Source: Thelephora terrestris
Lineage: Eukaryota; Basidiomycota; Agaricomycetes; Thelephorales; Thelephoraceae
Direction: 5' to 3'
Length of the DNA: 64,000 nucleotides
Assembly: GCA_015956445.1 (NCBI GenBank)
Contig: WIUZ02000005.1
Coordinates: 1,178,001-1,242,000, forward strand
Of this stretch, positions 40,306 through 52,780 are shown one piece after another. The position numbers and the translations under genes were made by a program. The notes under the pieces are model-generated. The model made no database searches, was not told the DNA's origin, and saw only the letters and a program-made list of their open reading frames with translations. The first letter of the stretch is position 1; each line of letters begins with the position of its first letter.

Positions 40306-41662
40306 TTAGGCCCCTTGGGACAACGAAGGGAAAGCGGTCTCATCACCAACATCGAGATTCCCGGCGTACCTGCCATTTGATCTTTGATCACGTCCTCGTT
40401 CTCGGTCACGCGGCGAGCGTCCTCCCCTGTCACCACCTCGGTCGCCACCACGACCGCGACCTCCTCTGCTGGGGCGTTCGAAACGAGCATCGATCTCCAA
40501 GAAGACCTTTTCCTCTTTCTTCGTGCGAGCCTTGTGAGCGTGCTTGGTCTAATCCTTATGAGCGAGCGCAACGAATTAAGGACATGGGTTACCAACCTTT
40601 CCGACAAAGTAAACGTCTTCGTCAGCTGCTTTTACGAGCTCCTTGGCGCCCTTCCAAAGACTTTCGTCTTGCTCAACCTTCCTGGTCTCTAGCTGAGGGA
40701 TGAGGGGTGCTTTCTCCTTCTGCTGGGCGAGATATTGATCGAGAGTCAACGTATTGTCTGGTTCTTCCTCTTGGCGATCCCTCGGGCGGCGATCAGACCG
40801 TTCAGGTTCCGCGGACCCTTCGGCATTCGTCGCAGGGGGAGGGACAGATGCGGCCCAGTCAGCATTGCCACCCTCACCACCCCCACCGGTCCAGTCAGTA
40901 TTGCCGCCTCCAGCGCCCCAGTCAGTACCGCCACCTCCGCCAGTCCACTCATCGGCACCACCAGTGGGTTCCCAATTTTCTGCGGGAGCGGTCTGCTCCG
41001 CAGCAGCATCATTGGCAGCAGCAGTCTCTGTTGCAAGTTCTGTCTGGCCCTCATCACCACCCCAAGATTGGTGGATCTTCTTTTCCGAGTCACTGGCAGA
41101 TGTTTGAATATCTGTCTCATAATGGAGATGAAGCTGCGCACGTCTTGCCTGTAGCACTATGACGATCGTATGAACGTCGTCCACCGTCACCACGGTAACT
41201 ATCCCTATCACCTCGAGGACCGTCTCTAGCACCTCGACCGCGGCCACGACCACGGCCTCTACCGCGACCTCCGTCGGCAAACTCAACTGGATAAAGACGA
41301 GATTTAGGGGAAAGGATCGGCCATCCCAGATGGGGCACGTACCTTTTTTGCCGGCGGCGGAATCGTCGGCACCGGCGCCTTCATCCTCAGCACCTTCCCG
41401 GGGACCGGATGTACGAGCACCACCCCTTTGGTAGTACTTTCCCCCCCTTGAACCGGGGCCACCACGACCGCCACGGCCGCCACGTTGGTTACCTCTGGTT
41501 TGGGGTTGGTCTGTGGGAGTGGTGGTTGTAGCGGGTAGGGTTGGCTCAGGAGCCGGCGGGTTCAGCCCGTCCTCTGTGCGGCAATGAGGAGAAACAAAGC
41601 GATGAGGGGATTAGATACGGACCGTCGAGGAGGGCGAAGGCGTTTTTTGAGGCCACCGACAT
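40306..41662 (-). CDS. STM1: Stm1/SERBP1-type ribosome- and RNA-binding protein
   Basis: The start is ATG 41662 with MSVASKNAFALLDDG, the Stm1 N-terminal motif. A long RGG-rich stretch follows (near 41400-41480 and GRGRGRGRGRGARD at 41230-41280). The central HABP4/PAI-RBP-like region has SWGGDEGQTELATET, then an acidic Gly/Trp/Thr repeat (GGTDWGAGGGNTDWTGGGG), LTLDQYLAQQKEK and SLWKGAKELVKAADED. The tail has RPSRGGRGRGGDRGG and ends AFPSLSQGA, also a family feature. Stm1 binds the mRNA channel of idle 80S ribosomes and helps them survive starvation, and the RGG parts bind RNA. The gene is divergent from the PHD gene over about 540 bp. Confidence 0.88.
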
Positions 41663-42204
41663 GGTTGAAGGTGGATCAGAGGACGATCAGTAGAACGTCT
41701 GGTAGATTTATGTGCAATCTGCGACGATGAGATTTTTCCCTGAGGAGCCTTGGGTGAGCTGGAGATTATCGTCAATTTGCTCCGATTTCGGTCTATTGCA
41801 CAGCCACAGCTGTACAGTTCAAAGCCCGCTTACAAAAATCGTGAAAATTCCCCAAAAATATTCCTTAACGCAAACCACAGGTTCGTCTTTCCCTCATTCT
41901 CGTGTGAAAACTCGTTTAAACGCTCTTTTCTAGCCCTTCAAAAGCATCTCGACGACTGATTCGCCCGCTGTAATTGGACTGGTGTGGATTGAGGACCTTG
42001 AGACCGTCACATTGGGCTGGAGACTGAATTCAAGGACGGGACTTGGGTGCGTCGGACACGTTCCATAGGGACTCTTCTTAGAGGGGTCTCTGCGGCTGCC
42101 CTTCGTGGTCGTCGTATGGGTTTTGTACGCAATGTCTCGTTGTACAGTTTATTTTGAGATAATATTGTCATTTTTGTTTCTTGCACCCCTACCATCAACT
42201 GGAC
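41663..42204. promoter_or_regulatory. divergent promoter region, STM1 / SPP1-like gene
   Basis: 542 bp between the two start codons with no supported ORF. Called from gene arrangement only. An AT-richer part (41820-41930) may hold the promoters. Confidence 0.4.
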
Positions 42205-45200
42205 ATGGCTTCACGTCGACTAGCCATCTCTTCCCTCCTGTGTAGTGATGAGACGAATCCATCCGATTCATCACCAATATCATCCCCGACGTCGGCAAGA
42301 ACGTCGACCGCCCGCGACTTTGAGCCTGTCGACCGCCTTTCACGGCATCATCCCGCCTTCTCAACCCACACAAGCGGTCTACATACTCAAACTGCTCCCA
42401 ACTACCGTCCATTATCTGATGCTAACTATACCCCCGCCGTAGACCGGACACGGTCATACAACGACAACGACGCGCTCAGACCCCGCCCGACGACTTACCA
42501 ACCCCAACTCGGCTACAGACGACAACCTTCAACCTCTCCTGAGCGCATCCCCACACAACACCAACACCAACAAATCTACACCTCTCCCATGTCGCCATAT
42601 AACATCCAGTCCCCTCCCCAACCAAGTCCGTGGGGTGGGCATTCACCGTTATACGCCCGCTCTACCACATCGAGCTCTCAAGACAACCACTTTCCTCTTA
42701 CCCAGTCTCCGGTAGAGTCGAGGGCAAGGTCCTTCTCCAACTCCTCAATGCACCTTACCCCATATACGCAACAGTCAACGCCGACGTTCTCGCCGTTCAA
42801 TCCGAGTCCTGTCTCATCCCAACCGCCCCCATCACTCGGTGGGGGACTGGAGGCGCTGGCTCAAGCCGCAAGTCAAGAGCGGCGACGCCTGAGCAACGAA
42901 TTTTCAGAGTCAAGGCGGATATCTCCTCGGGAAAGCGCAACGCGTACCCCGGTAGTGGTGCAGCACCCAGTTGCTTCGTCCTCCACCTACGAAAATAGCA
43001 CGAGAGAGCCTAGCCCAGGTTGGAGACGCCGAAGTAAACAACACCCTGAACCTCCTCACAAAAGGCGAAAAAGTTACGATTTCCTTGACGAACCTATCCC
43101 TGCAGAACCTTTGGAAATCTTCCAGCCAGCTCGACCGCCTACAGAAAGGAGTTCCTTAATGCGTATTAGCGCACTTGTGCCTGAACTACCTCCAGCGTCG
43201 AATCGTACTTATGTATCGCCGAAGCCTCAGCGTTCCCCGACACTTCCCCGTGTCTCTGACATTCGCCATAGCGCTGGCACCGGACCCACCATCCCCATTT
43301 CAAATCTGCTCACAAACGATCCTCCCCCTCGAAGAATCTCACCTCTGCCTCACCCACCTCCCCCTTCACTACCGTCACCTATAGTCCAACGAGCTCCAAC
43401 CTTCCCGCCTCCTCGTTCGCCTACCCCTCCAAGGTCCCCATCTCCCGTTGAGGAGCCTCCAAAGCCCTTGGTTGAGCTTTACCGTTCACCAGAAGCTCAA
43501 ATGCTACCTCTCCCATATCAACCCACAACGGGCTACAGTCTCTCTAATGCTTGTTCACCTCCACCAGTGGCCGAAGAAGTTACCGAGGAAGAGATTGAGG
43601 TCGTGCATAACGTACCCACCTCTGTAACCCCTGTTCAAGGATCAAGTGAGCCCCCGACACCCTCTCCTGTGATCCCGGTGGAGATGCACCCATCGCTTTC
43701 TCCTACTTCTGTCCAAGATCAAGCCCGAACGCCAGTCAGGTTAGCTTCCCCGGTGGCTGAATTTGAACCCGAACTTGTACCGACTCTCGAACCTCCCGTT
43801 CCCCAGCTTAGCACAGCAGTAACAGAGCCGGAGGCGGGGCAGGCACCTGAGCCTGCACCCTTGCTCGTCCCTCCGTCAACGCTAGACGAAGAGGGGGAAC
43901 CAGAAGCCCCACTCAATACTGAGCCCCCTCGACAAATTTCTATCATCTCGATATTGACACCCCTCCCACCTTCCGCGTATTCCTCACCCATACTTCCTAT
44001 CCCGGGGCCCGGCATCCGGCCACCTTCTCCCGTTCCATCCAGTTATCCCGGGCCTCGGCACCCCCCTACTCAACCAGAACTTGAGCCTGACCACGATCCT
44101 GAGGAAAGGAATGATGATGACGGCACAGAGAGCGACAACATGACTGTGGACATGGAGTTTGACCTCGCGGCTGGTCTACCCGGCGACAGTGTTGCTGGAG
44201 GTGGTGGGGGCATAAGGACTGACAGCGAATACGACATGGAAGTTGATTTTGATGACGAGCTTCTCAGACTTGTCAATGACGACGCCGCAGGGGCCAGACT
44301 TAGGGACGACAATAACGGTCTCGTTGGCACAAGCCGATATAAGAGCAGAGCGCAGGGAACAAACACACCGGACTCCTTCTTCGATCGCGGCGTCCCACCC
44401 CCCATGGACTTGGAGAAGATCATGAGGGAGCAAGGGCAACCGAGAATTCTGTATCAGCAACTGCAGGGTCCTGGGCAGCCTCTGGTCCCCTTGATTATCC
44501 ACGAACCGGCTCCTGAACCCAAACCCGAGCCAAAACATGCCGGGAAGGGAAAGAAGAAACAGACATCGAAGGTAGGTTGCGCCAGCGTCCCTCCTCTGAC
44601 CAATTATTGATCCCTCCCAGGCCCCTGTCAAACCCAAACAGCCTGCCAAATCTCGGGCCAAGGGGACCATTAAAACCAAGGCGGACCCTTTGCAAATCCA
44701 GTCCACCACCGAGATCGTGTCATACACGGGGTCGGGACGGTTAACTAAAGCCCCTGCCGTTCTCTCTCTACCTGTGACGAACCTCAACTCGTCCGCCGTT
44801 GGAGCAGCCGCTGCCCGCTCGAGGTCACAGTCGACAATGCCTGTCAACGTCGAAAATTTGGTTGAGAAAGAGGCGGAGAAGGATGAAACGGACGACAAGG
44901 TGTACTGCGTTTGTAGGGCTGAGTACGAGGAAGGAAAAGTCATGATCGCTTGCGATAGGTTTGCCAAATCCCCACACTTCGATCGGATACATCGACGCTA
45001 ATCGACGTTAACTTCCAGGTGTGACGAGTGGTTTCACATGCAGTGTTTGGGCATGTCCGATCTGGGGGTTGACCTTGTGGATCAATTCTTTTGTCCCCCA
45101 TGCATCCAGAGTAAGCAACCAGAAAACCAGCTTTCGACGTCCGGATTTACTCACGGACCTTGCTAGACAACCCCAGCCTCTCACTCAATACGACCTACAA

Positions 45201-46151
45201 GACGCGCTGCTTCGCCGGAGTCAAGCACAAGGATCCCTCATCTCCTAGCGCGTGCCACAAGCCCGCTCGAGGCGCATTTTCGAAGTATTGCTCCGACGAA
45301 TGCGGTGTCAATTTCATGCAGACCAAAATCGACGCATGGACAGCAGGAGGTGGTCACAAAGCGAAACTCTGGGAAACTGTGAAGGACGCTGATGCTAGGG
45401 AGGGTGTCGCAACCGTCCTCTCCGCACCAAAGAAACACGTGACCGTCAAGAGTGAAGTTGACGCTGATGGAGACATCAAGCTCACCGACGGCACACTCCG
45501 CGACACGAAACCAGGAACTCACGTCAACGGGACAGCTCCCAACGTCAAGAAGGGCCTGAGCAAGCAGAAAGAACGAGAGCTTGCCAGGCTAAGGAAGGAA
45601 CTCGAGAAGGTCGTTGATCTGCGGAACTCGATGAAGCAGGAGCTGGAGATCATCGAGTGGAGGTATTCATTGATCAAACTTGCGAGCCAGAGGTCTGAGG
45701 AAGTGGGCGAGTGTGGGTGGGATCAGCGACTGTGTATGGACGATGAAGAGTGGATTGAGGTTGGGCCGACAATTCTGGAGAATTATGACGGCCAGGACCA
45801 ACAGGACGACGAATCCGAAACCTTCGGGGAATGGTGGTGTCGGGGGAAGAAAAAGTGTGATAGGCACGCTGGGTACGACCTCCGTTTTGTCCCACTCCAG
45901 TCTCACGGCTGATCTATATGTGCACTTCTAGGTGGCAGAAGCTTCGCGCAGCAGAGGTCGAGTTCGAGGTTCACCAGAAAGATCACGGGCTGAAGAACCT
46001 CGCGGAAACCGAGCGAGATATCCGGAGGAGGATTGAAGATATCATGGACCCTCACCTAGCTCCAGCTCAGGTCCAGGTGAACGGGAAAGAGAATAGGGCC
46101 AAGGTCAACGGCACGGGAAAGGTTGGGAAGAAGCGGAAGACGACAGGCTGA
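42205..46151 (+). CDS. SPP1: PHD-finger protein, Spp1/CXXC1-like COMPASS subunit
   Basis: The start is ATG 42205 (MASRRLAISSLLC). The frame extends a little upstream but has no ATG there. The first exon encodes about 800 residues of proline- and serine-rich, probably disordered sequence ending in an acidic block. After an intron near 44573-44620, VYCVCRAEYEEGKVMIACD splices to CDEWFHMQCLGMSD and FFCPPCIQ, a complete C4HC3 PHD finger. Next comes CFAGVKHKD...ACHKPARGAFSKYCSDECGVNFMQ, the Cys-rich C-terminal element of Spp1/CXXC1. A coiled coil (KQKERELARLRKELEKVVDL) and a basic end KKRKTTG follow. Spp1 reads H3K4me3 and is part of the Set1 methyltransferase complex. The very long N-terminal extension is unusual for the yeast protein but common in basidiomycetes. 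Confidence 0.85.
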
Positions 46152-46395
46152 CTGATTTATTTGTTGGGGCTTGGTATTCGTTGTCGATGTATATGGTGTA
46201 TCTGGACGTCTCTGGATCTACGGTACATGCTATCGGATTAATAAATGTACATGTATATCGTGTTAGAGGTCAGGCGTAATGAATCTGCCAGATTAATCTC
46301 TCCCCTGTAACATTGCATTGCCCATGGAACTCGAGGTCAGTTGAGCCCCACGAGATTGACCGATGGGGGTTGGTGTTGCACCCTGGGTTCGTGCA

Positions 46396-47049
46396 TCAGT
46401 ACCCGTCACCCTCTCCGCCTTCTTTTGAGAACCCTTTCTGTTCGTGAAGTACTTGAGCTTTGAGTTCTTCTCGTCGCTTTTTCACGTCGGTGTCACGTTT
46501 GTGGTATGGAAGGAGAAGGTCCCACTCAACCTGTCTCAGTGGGACTTCGTCTTCTCCATCGAGGTCCTGAAGGACACAATAATGTGATGAGGAATTGCGA
46601 AAAGGATGTCTCCCCCGCGCGTACGCATAGTGTCGGGCGAGGAAAGCTTTGGTGATACTCACGACCTCGCCCAGCAAAACGACGTTCTCGCCACGGATGA
46701 GGAAAAGACCGACCCACTGTTCGGCGAAAACGTCTTGGTGGTATATCCTTTCGACGGTGTCCTCCAAAACCAGATTGGCTGTAAAGCGGGGGGCAAAAAA
46801 AACGTTGACATTTGAGCCTTCGCAGAGAGACATCGACGCAATCGTGCGTACCGAACTGATCATAAGATCTTAAGACCCCAAACAGCTTCCTACCGTCCCG
46901 TAGGACGACCAGCATCTTTCCTAATTGTCAGGAGCGATGTGACGATTGGGCTGCTTTGTCTTTATCTAGAAGCCTGGGACGGACTGAGACGTACGGTCGA
47001 CGCAATCCACCAGCGACCCCGAAGTCGTGAATGGGATGAGCGAGTCCAT
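46396..47049 (-). CDS. LSM1: LSM1: Sm-like protein of the cytoplasmic decapping ring
   Basis: It starts at ATG 47049 with MDSLIPFTTSGSLVDCVD, spliced through an intron of about 130 nt to RKMLVVLRDGRKLFGVLRSYDQF (Sm1 motif) and, after another intron, ANLVLEDTVERIYHQDVFAEQ and VGLFLIRGENVVLLGEV (Sm2 motif, RGEN being the RNA-binding I-R-G-x-N). The last exon DLDGEDEVPLRQVEWD ends in a Lsm1-specific C-terminal helix (KKRREELKAQVLHEQKGF). Lsm1-7 binds deadenylated mRNA 3' ends and recruits decapping in P-bodies. The helix lets it be separated from Lsm8, which lacks it. Confidence 0.93.
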
Positions 47050-47854
47050 GCCGACTCTCTTTACGTTCGAGCCTTTTTCGTTTGGGTTTGGGTTTTGTGG
47101 GTGTTCGTAGAGGGTTGGTGATGAGAACGTTCCCGATCAATGTCGCGGATATAGCCATGGCGCCAATGACAAGTGTCCGATCGTCGACATACGCTGACTG
47201 CTGACTACAGAGTAAAGAGTGACAACTATGATTGCCATGACCAGGAGTTGAAAGTTTCATGCATGGCCCATGACAATGGGAAGGTTTGATACAAGGATGG
47301 GTTACTCCCTAATTTTGATTGCGCGAATCTCGCCCCAGATTTTTTAGAGCCTATCAGAAAAGGTGGCACCAGATTATCGAAGTTATGTGAGGTTATTTGA
47401 AGTTATTTGAGGTTATATAATGTCGCTGCCACCTATTCTGATCGGCGTCGTGTCGACCTGTAGACGAGTTTTAGTGCAACTATATGTTGCAGAACATTAA
47501 CATGCGCCGTATGCTTTTAGGTCGGTGTCCGTCAGGGTGTGAGCGACGAAGTGTAGTGGGCATAAGTGTAGGCTGGAATCCAGGCTCAAATTCAGAGCGG
47601 GGGTAGATAAGTGTGGGAACTCGTTTGAGAACAGGTTCGTGCGCAACGCTCAGCATCCCTTGTGCACGCCCCCTCCACAGATGAAGACCTTCGGCGTGCC
47701 AAAGGGGAACGTCCCTACGAGCGGTCGAATACGAAGAGATTGTCCGACAAATACGAATTGTTCGTCATTATGCGTTCCGTGATACACCAAAGAAGAAACA
47801 ATGTCCGTGCGGATACGTAAAGGTTGTTGAAGGGTAAGCGGATCGAATACGGGT
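47050..47854. other. spacer with a small GAGGTTATTT repeat
   Basis: 805 bp between LSM1 and the S28 peptidase gene, holding the LSM1 promoter and the peptidase 3' end. A roughly tenfold-spaced (G)AGGTTATTT motif recurs three to four times at 47378-47415. There is no supported gene. Confidence 0.35.
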
Positions 47855-49887
47855 CTAGTCCTTGGAGAGGAAGCAGGGCAACCACTCATCCAGAGCCATC
47901 TGGAACAACGCGAGCGAGGTATAGAACGCCTCTTCTGGCTCCGCAAACGACGAGGCGAGATCCTTGGCGTGGGTCTTCCCCGGGTAGACAATCCCGAAGT
48001 AGGACGATGGATCAGGCGCTGTATAACAACTAAACGAAAGAAAATCATCATCAGCCGTCGCTTGAAGTTCCAGAGATCGCCCAGGCACTCACGCAGGGAT
48101 ATTTAAGCTTCCGATCCTCTTTGGGGCATTCTCCTCGAAACTAGCGACCGAAAGCGTTCTCCATGGGTCGATCTCACCATTCGTGAAGAATACGTGGGTA
48201 GGGTTCATGAACCATCCGCCGTACTTATCGTCGAGGACCTGGACTCTAGGTTCAGGAGGAACTGCTCCCTCTGGGAAAGCGTCCAGACATTGCTGTTGGA
48301 AGACTGCCAGCGACTCGAACTGCGATTGAATACTTCGGTTGTTGTGAGGGTTGGCACCCATGAAGAAACCTACGCACACACATAATGAGACCAGGTCACT
48401 GACTCCACGTCAGAGGAGGAAACATACCGAACTCGGAGCAAAATTCGTATTCCCACGCGAGCGAGTCGGCGTCTTCAACGTCGGAAGATTGGGTGGTCGC
48501 AAAAGTTTCAGGATTTGTCTCTGAGATACCGATCAAGAAAGCGTCTAAAGCAACCGTGATATTGAATCGAGCGGTCAAGCCTTCAGAGTAGGCGGGTCTC
48601 GTCCCGTTCACGGTCTCCAGTATATTACAGAACGTCTGGACGGGAGGAAGTCCGTTATCCTACCAGCGATGAGTTAGCAGACGTGCCCCTATCTCTACCA
48701 ACAAACGCACCTGGAAGTCACCCAAGGGATCCATCAGGTACACGGCCAGGTCGAGTACCTCAAACTGATCAACAACTTGAGGATAATCCAATTCTTTGAG
48801 TAAACTCGTGTTCCCTCCAGGCCCGGTGAACTCTGCGGCGACGATGCGAGCCTTGAGGTCAAAAATCTCCTGGTCGCTACCGTTGGTAAACACCTCGTCG
48901 AAGTATTTCGTGACGGCGACCCAGTCGTTGGAGCAGTTCCTAGGGAGGGCACGTTCTGCCGCTTGCCAGTAGCTCGACATATCGATCTGAGCCTCAACTG
49001 GGGCGGAAGAGGCCCACGAAGCAAAAATAGTTTCCGGGTTTCTGATACGAAGGAAGGCAGCGCGGATACCGGGGTAAGAACCACCGATGAAAATCCAGGG
49101 GGTAGTAGATGGATAAGGTCGGTACGAAGCCGTGCGGGAGTCAGGGTGAGGAAACGAGAAACGCTGGGCGAAGTATATGACGTCTTCCAAAGCCTGTTCG
49201 ACCGTATGGAACTGCCACTGTTCTTTTGTGGTTTCGTTGTTGATGGGAAAAGGCAACGACTCTCCGTAATATCTATATTCATGTGTATAGGTTTTTGCTC
49301 GCCGGCTCCGTGATGAAGGACTCCTACCTGTGTTCCCAGACGATGGCAACTCCATGATACCGCTTGGCCAGCCTCATGACAGCAGAGTGGAATGATTCAC
49401 CATCGTCCTGTCGTTTTCCATATTTCAGCACTGTCAACCATGGATCATCATGATGAACTCACAAGAAAGGCGGTGAAAGGCTCGGCGTTGGTCTCTCCAA
49501 CATCATATACTGCATGAGAATGGCATGAGCGGTGGGTCACAAAAGATAGACGAGGACTACGCACGAAAGACAGGGCCGCCTTGCTGATAGTACGTCGCGT
49601 TGTACCAATATCTGTTCTGGAAAGTTCCCTCGTTACCCCAGTGATCGATGGGGAGCTAAACAGAAATGAATAAACCGCCAGAGATTTTGAGGGATATTCA
49701 ACAGCGTAAGGCGCACCGTAGCCCACTGGGTGGGAACATCACGCTTCACATTGGGCAGGTCTCTCTTCCTATGCGACGTCTGCCCCCTCCCCTTCATAAA
49801 ATTTTCCATCCTCCGCGATCGCAGGGCATCTACCGTGAGCGCAAACAGACACACCAAGGCGAGTGCCGCCTTGAGACTGGACAACAT
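47855..49887 (-). CDS. secreted serine carboxypeptidase, family S28
   Basis: It starts at ATG 49887 with a clear signal peptide (LKAALALVCLFALTVDA) followed by a dibasic-rich propeptide-like part. The S28 core follows over several exons: EHRYYGESLPF, then WIFIGGSYPGIRAAFLRI with the nucleophile Ser in GGSYPG, WASSAPVEAQIDMSSYW, and later PTHVFFTNGEIDPWRTLSV (catalytic Asp region) and GIVYPGKTHAKDL (catalytic His). Many N-x-S/T sites fit a secreted glycoprotein. S28 enzymes cut after proline near peptide ends and help fungi use extracellular protein. The exons meet in frame through short introns. The protein is about 520 residues, close to the family size. Confidence 0.88.
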
Positions 49888-50854
49888 CGGGGTCGTTATT
49901 TAGCGAGGCAGAAGGGGAGGTTTTTAAGTGGGGGTTAACAATTATTGAATATCAGAGATCAGTTTCACCCCCGTCCGTTTATAAGAGAAATACCGAGATG
50001 GGGCGCCATAAGCGAGGGATGCGGAAGCGGCATAGACCTGTGGTAGGCGCCAAATATGTAGACCTGCATTCCCGAGCGATTCAAAGTGGAAGCGGAACTC
50101 CACAGGGTGACGTTCTATTGCAATCTGCCACCCGGGCTGACCGACAGTTAGCGACTCGGTGCGGGCTTCTTGTGTGAAATCGATCAGGGCGCTGCTGTGC
50201 CGGTGCAACAATCAGTGAGGATCACTGAAGTATCAGTAACCATACCAGCCCTTCTGTGGCTGTAGCTGGGCGCCCACGCCCAGGGTGTCGTACCAGTGCA
50301 TTAAGATGAACGTTCTCGGAGTTCAAGCTTCACTTTCGAACCCCCGAACCCGAGAGTTGGCTCGAGTAGCGTTTACGACGGGCTGAGCTCATAACCGTGC
50401 GTGTTTGAGCGCGTTCAGCGTTCGGTGGCGGGAGAACGGGATAACCTGACGCCTGAGAACTGAAGTCACGCATATAATCACTTTCAAAGGCACGGAAATG
50501 GCCAGTCCTTGACCCTTATGGATATGGGCCGAGTCTCTACGGGGACTACCTCCCCACCCCTCCTGAAGTCACCACACCACTTTATCAACTTCTTGTATCA
50601 CCATAAAGCTGAGAGCACGCACACTCCTCCGATCTCAACTCGTCGCTCTGGAACATATCAATCAAAAGCTGCAGGAAGGAAACGAAAGCTGCAACGCTTT
50701 CGGTTGGGCTGGAAGGGTGGACAGGGTGCGACACCATTGAGATTTCATTGAGAGCGATGTGAGTCGTTCATGCTCGATCCTAGCAACAACCCTCTCGAAA
50801 GATCAGAGTATATGGTGCATTACCGCATCGAGGGTCCGACAGGCCGGGGACATG
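49888..50854. other. intergenic region, no supported gene
   Basis: About 970 bp. An 89-codon minus-strand ORF (49942-50211) and an 80-codon plus-strand ORF (50509-50751) occur, neither with a recognisable family or splice partners. The region must hold the S28 promoter and the SLX9 3' end. Confidence 0.35.
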
Positions 50855-51652
50855 TTACGAGGGTAGGGTAGGGGTGGCGTGTTTTACAAGCGTATTCTGG
50901 GCGTGGGTTCGGATGACTTGGAATGGGTTGGCTTTGAAATGGGAGTTGGCGATAACCATAGAATGTCGCATCCTCTCTAGCTTTCTAGCGTATGGACTCA
51001 GTACAATTCTCTGGTCTAAGCAGGGGGCGTACAGTGCGTTTTTCCGCTTGGTTTGCGAAAGAGGCACGCCCTTTCCCTCCCCGATCAATCCGGTATTCCG
51101 TGACTTTGCAGGAGGTTTGGAGGGGTCATTTTTCGATGGCTCAGCAAAGGTTTCCTCCGCCGACGCCTGCAGGTTGGACTCCATCGCAGCGATTGCCGAT
51201 TGAATGTCTGACAGACCTCCACCTGCGAGCTCTTCCTTAGCTTTTCGCTTCAGCCGTCTCGCGTGCGATTTAGAATACGGCAAACGGGACGCCTCAACCT
51301 CTAGTGGACGGTTAACGTTCAGCCATCGTGAAATTTTGGCGACATAGACTTACTTTCAAGTAATTTGGCATGCTTGAGCATTCTCTCCCCTCTCTTTGGG
51401 GTGACGGGTTTTAAGCCTGCTTCCGTAGAGGATAGCGTCTCTAAGACCTCCGTAGCCTATACATTTCTTTCGTTACCAAAAGCTGCAATCAGTAAGCGAC
51501 GTGGTTTGGATTTTTCATACCGTCAAGTCCTTCCCACTGCCTATCTCAACGTGTTCCACCTGATTCTCCTGGACTGCGAACTGTCGCTTAGCTGCAGATT
51601 GAACTGCTCGGTCGTGAGCCTTGGTCCGGAAACGGGTTGCCTTTGGCTGCAT
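50855..51652 (-). CDS. SLX9: SLX9/FAM207A ribosome biogenesis factor
   Basis: It starts at ATG 51652 (MQPKATRFRTKAHDRAVQSA), because ORF extensions upstream do not fit the family. Two introns are removed: after GSGKDLT (about 51526 to 51459) and after KHAKLLE (about 51356 to 51303), giving ATEVLETLSSTEAG...KRGERML, and VEASRLPYSKSHARRLKRKAKEELAGG. The basic R-R-L-K-R-K-A-K stretch and the terminal NPFQVIRTHAQNTLVKH are the family's best conserved elements. Slx9 acts in 40S pre-ribosome maturation and export in the nucleolus. It is about 225 residues, as expected. Confidence 0.85.
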
Positions 51653-52780
51653 TTCAAACACATATCAGGCTGCGTAGAGATCGAGGCGGGCACTCGAGAA
51701 GGCTTGCCATGTTTTTTTTTGCGATTAGCAGCGCTGAAGATCAAGGAGCGGGAGGCGGTGATGAAGATGATCGGACCTTTCATGGGCCCCCTACACTCTC
51801 TTCTTCGCTTTCATAAGTTCGCTACCTGTCACCGCACATGAACGCATATCTTGTCCCCTCTCACCGATTTTACGACGGCTAAGTCGTCCAAATTGGCCCT
51901 CGCTCGCTTTTGGCTTGTAAATCCGTAAGCGCTCGATCACCTTTGCAATTGGTAAGTTCTAGCAACGTCGGTGCGTGATCTGGGATAGATGCTTCATGCG
52001 AACAAATTCGCTTCTGGTGCAATGTAGCATCACAGCAGCGGGTGTCCATTTCACGTTTGTTGGCCGTCACCGTATCGTATTTTTCGGGCAACAGTCGCGT
52101 GAGGCCGGTAGACCTCCGTTTAGAGGCACAGGCTGGGGGGTATAGAAACAAAGACCGTAGTCATTACTACATCGTAACGGCGCAGGGCGCCGGTCCCCGA
52201 GTCCACCGGACGTCTTTTCTTTTATGAAGGATTATATACATATATGTTAATTCTCTATGTTTTTTTGCGGCGACCATTTGAATGCTCAATTTTCATCGAG
52301 CAAAGAGGCGTGTTGACTCTACCGTTATTAAGAAAGATTACGTGAAAACTTCGAGCGTCCCGCGGGGATTTTGGTGGGTGGTGTAAAAGTGATTATATCA
52401 TCCCACAAAGGAACCACGGCCAACTTCAACTTGGTAAACCAAGGAATTTTATTTGTTTTGGATGAAATACAGAGACCGCCCAACATAACGAACACTTTCG
52501 AGAATACAAGTACAAAAGGGACATTGGACGGTGGAACTATTCAAGAATCATCAATCATTTCGTCGACGACAGCCGAGCGGCGCTTGGAAGTGCGGCTTTG
52601 CGAGGAACTCATCTCGAAACGGCGTTTCTTGCCGTTGGAAGAAGACAGACTGTTGTTGTTCCACCCCAAAATCTCGTCCCCGACCACCTGAAGTCGATCA
52701 AAGGCAAAAAGGAAAGGGCGATTGATGTACGATCGGTCGCGACATCCCTTCTTATTTCCGTTCCGCCATCTACTCGCTAG
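51653..52780. other. transition zone before the LINE, no supported gene
   Basis: About 1.1 kb between SLX9 and the readable start of the LINE frame. A stretch at 52210-52470 is AT-richer than the flanking genes. Short ORFs on both strands, including 52371-52691, have no recognisable domain. Part of this may be the 5' end of the LINE, whose boundary I cannot place. Confidence 0.3.

Noticed and set aside
42181-42204. Upstream extension of the PHD gene start
   Set aside because: The extended frame begins at a TTG, not an ATG. The first ATG is 42205.
49942-50211. 89-codon minus-strand ORF
   Set aside because: Composition is acceptable, but there is no family, no splice partners and no clear start context.
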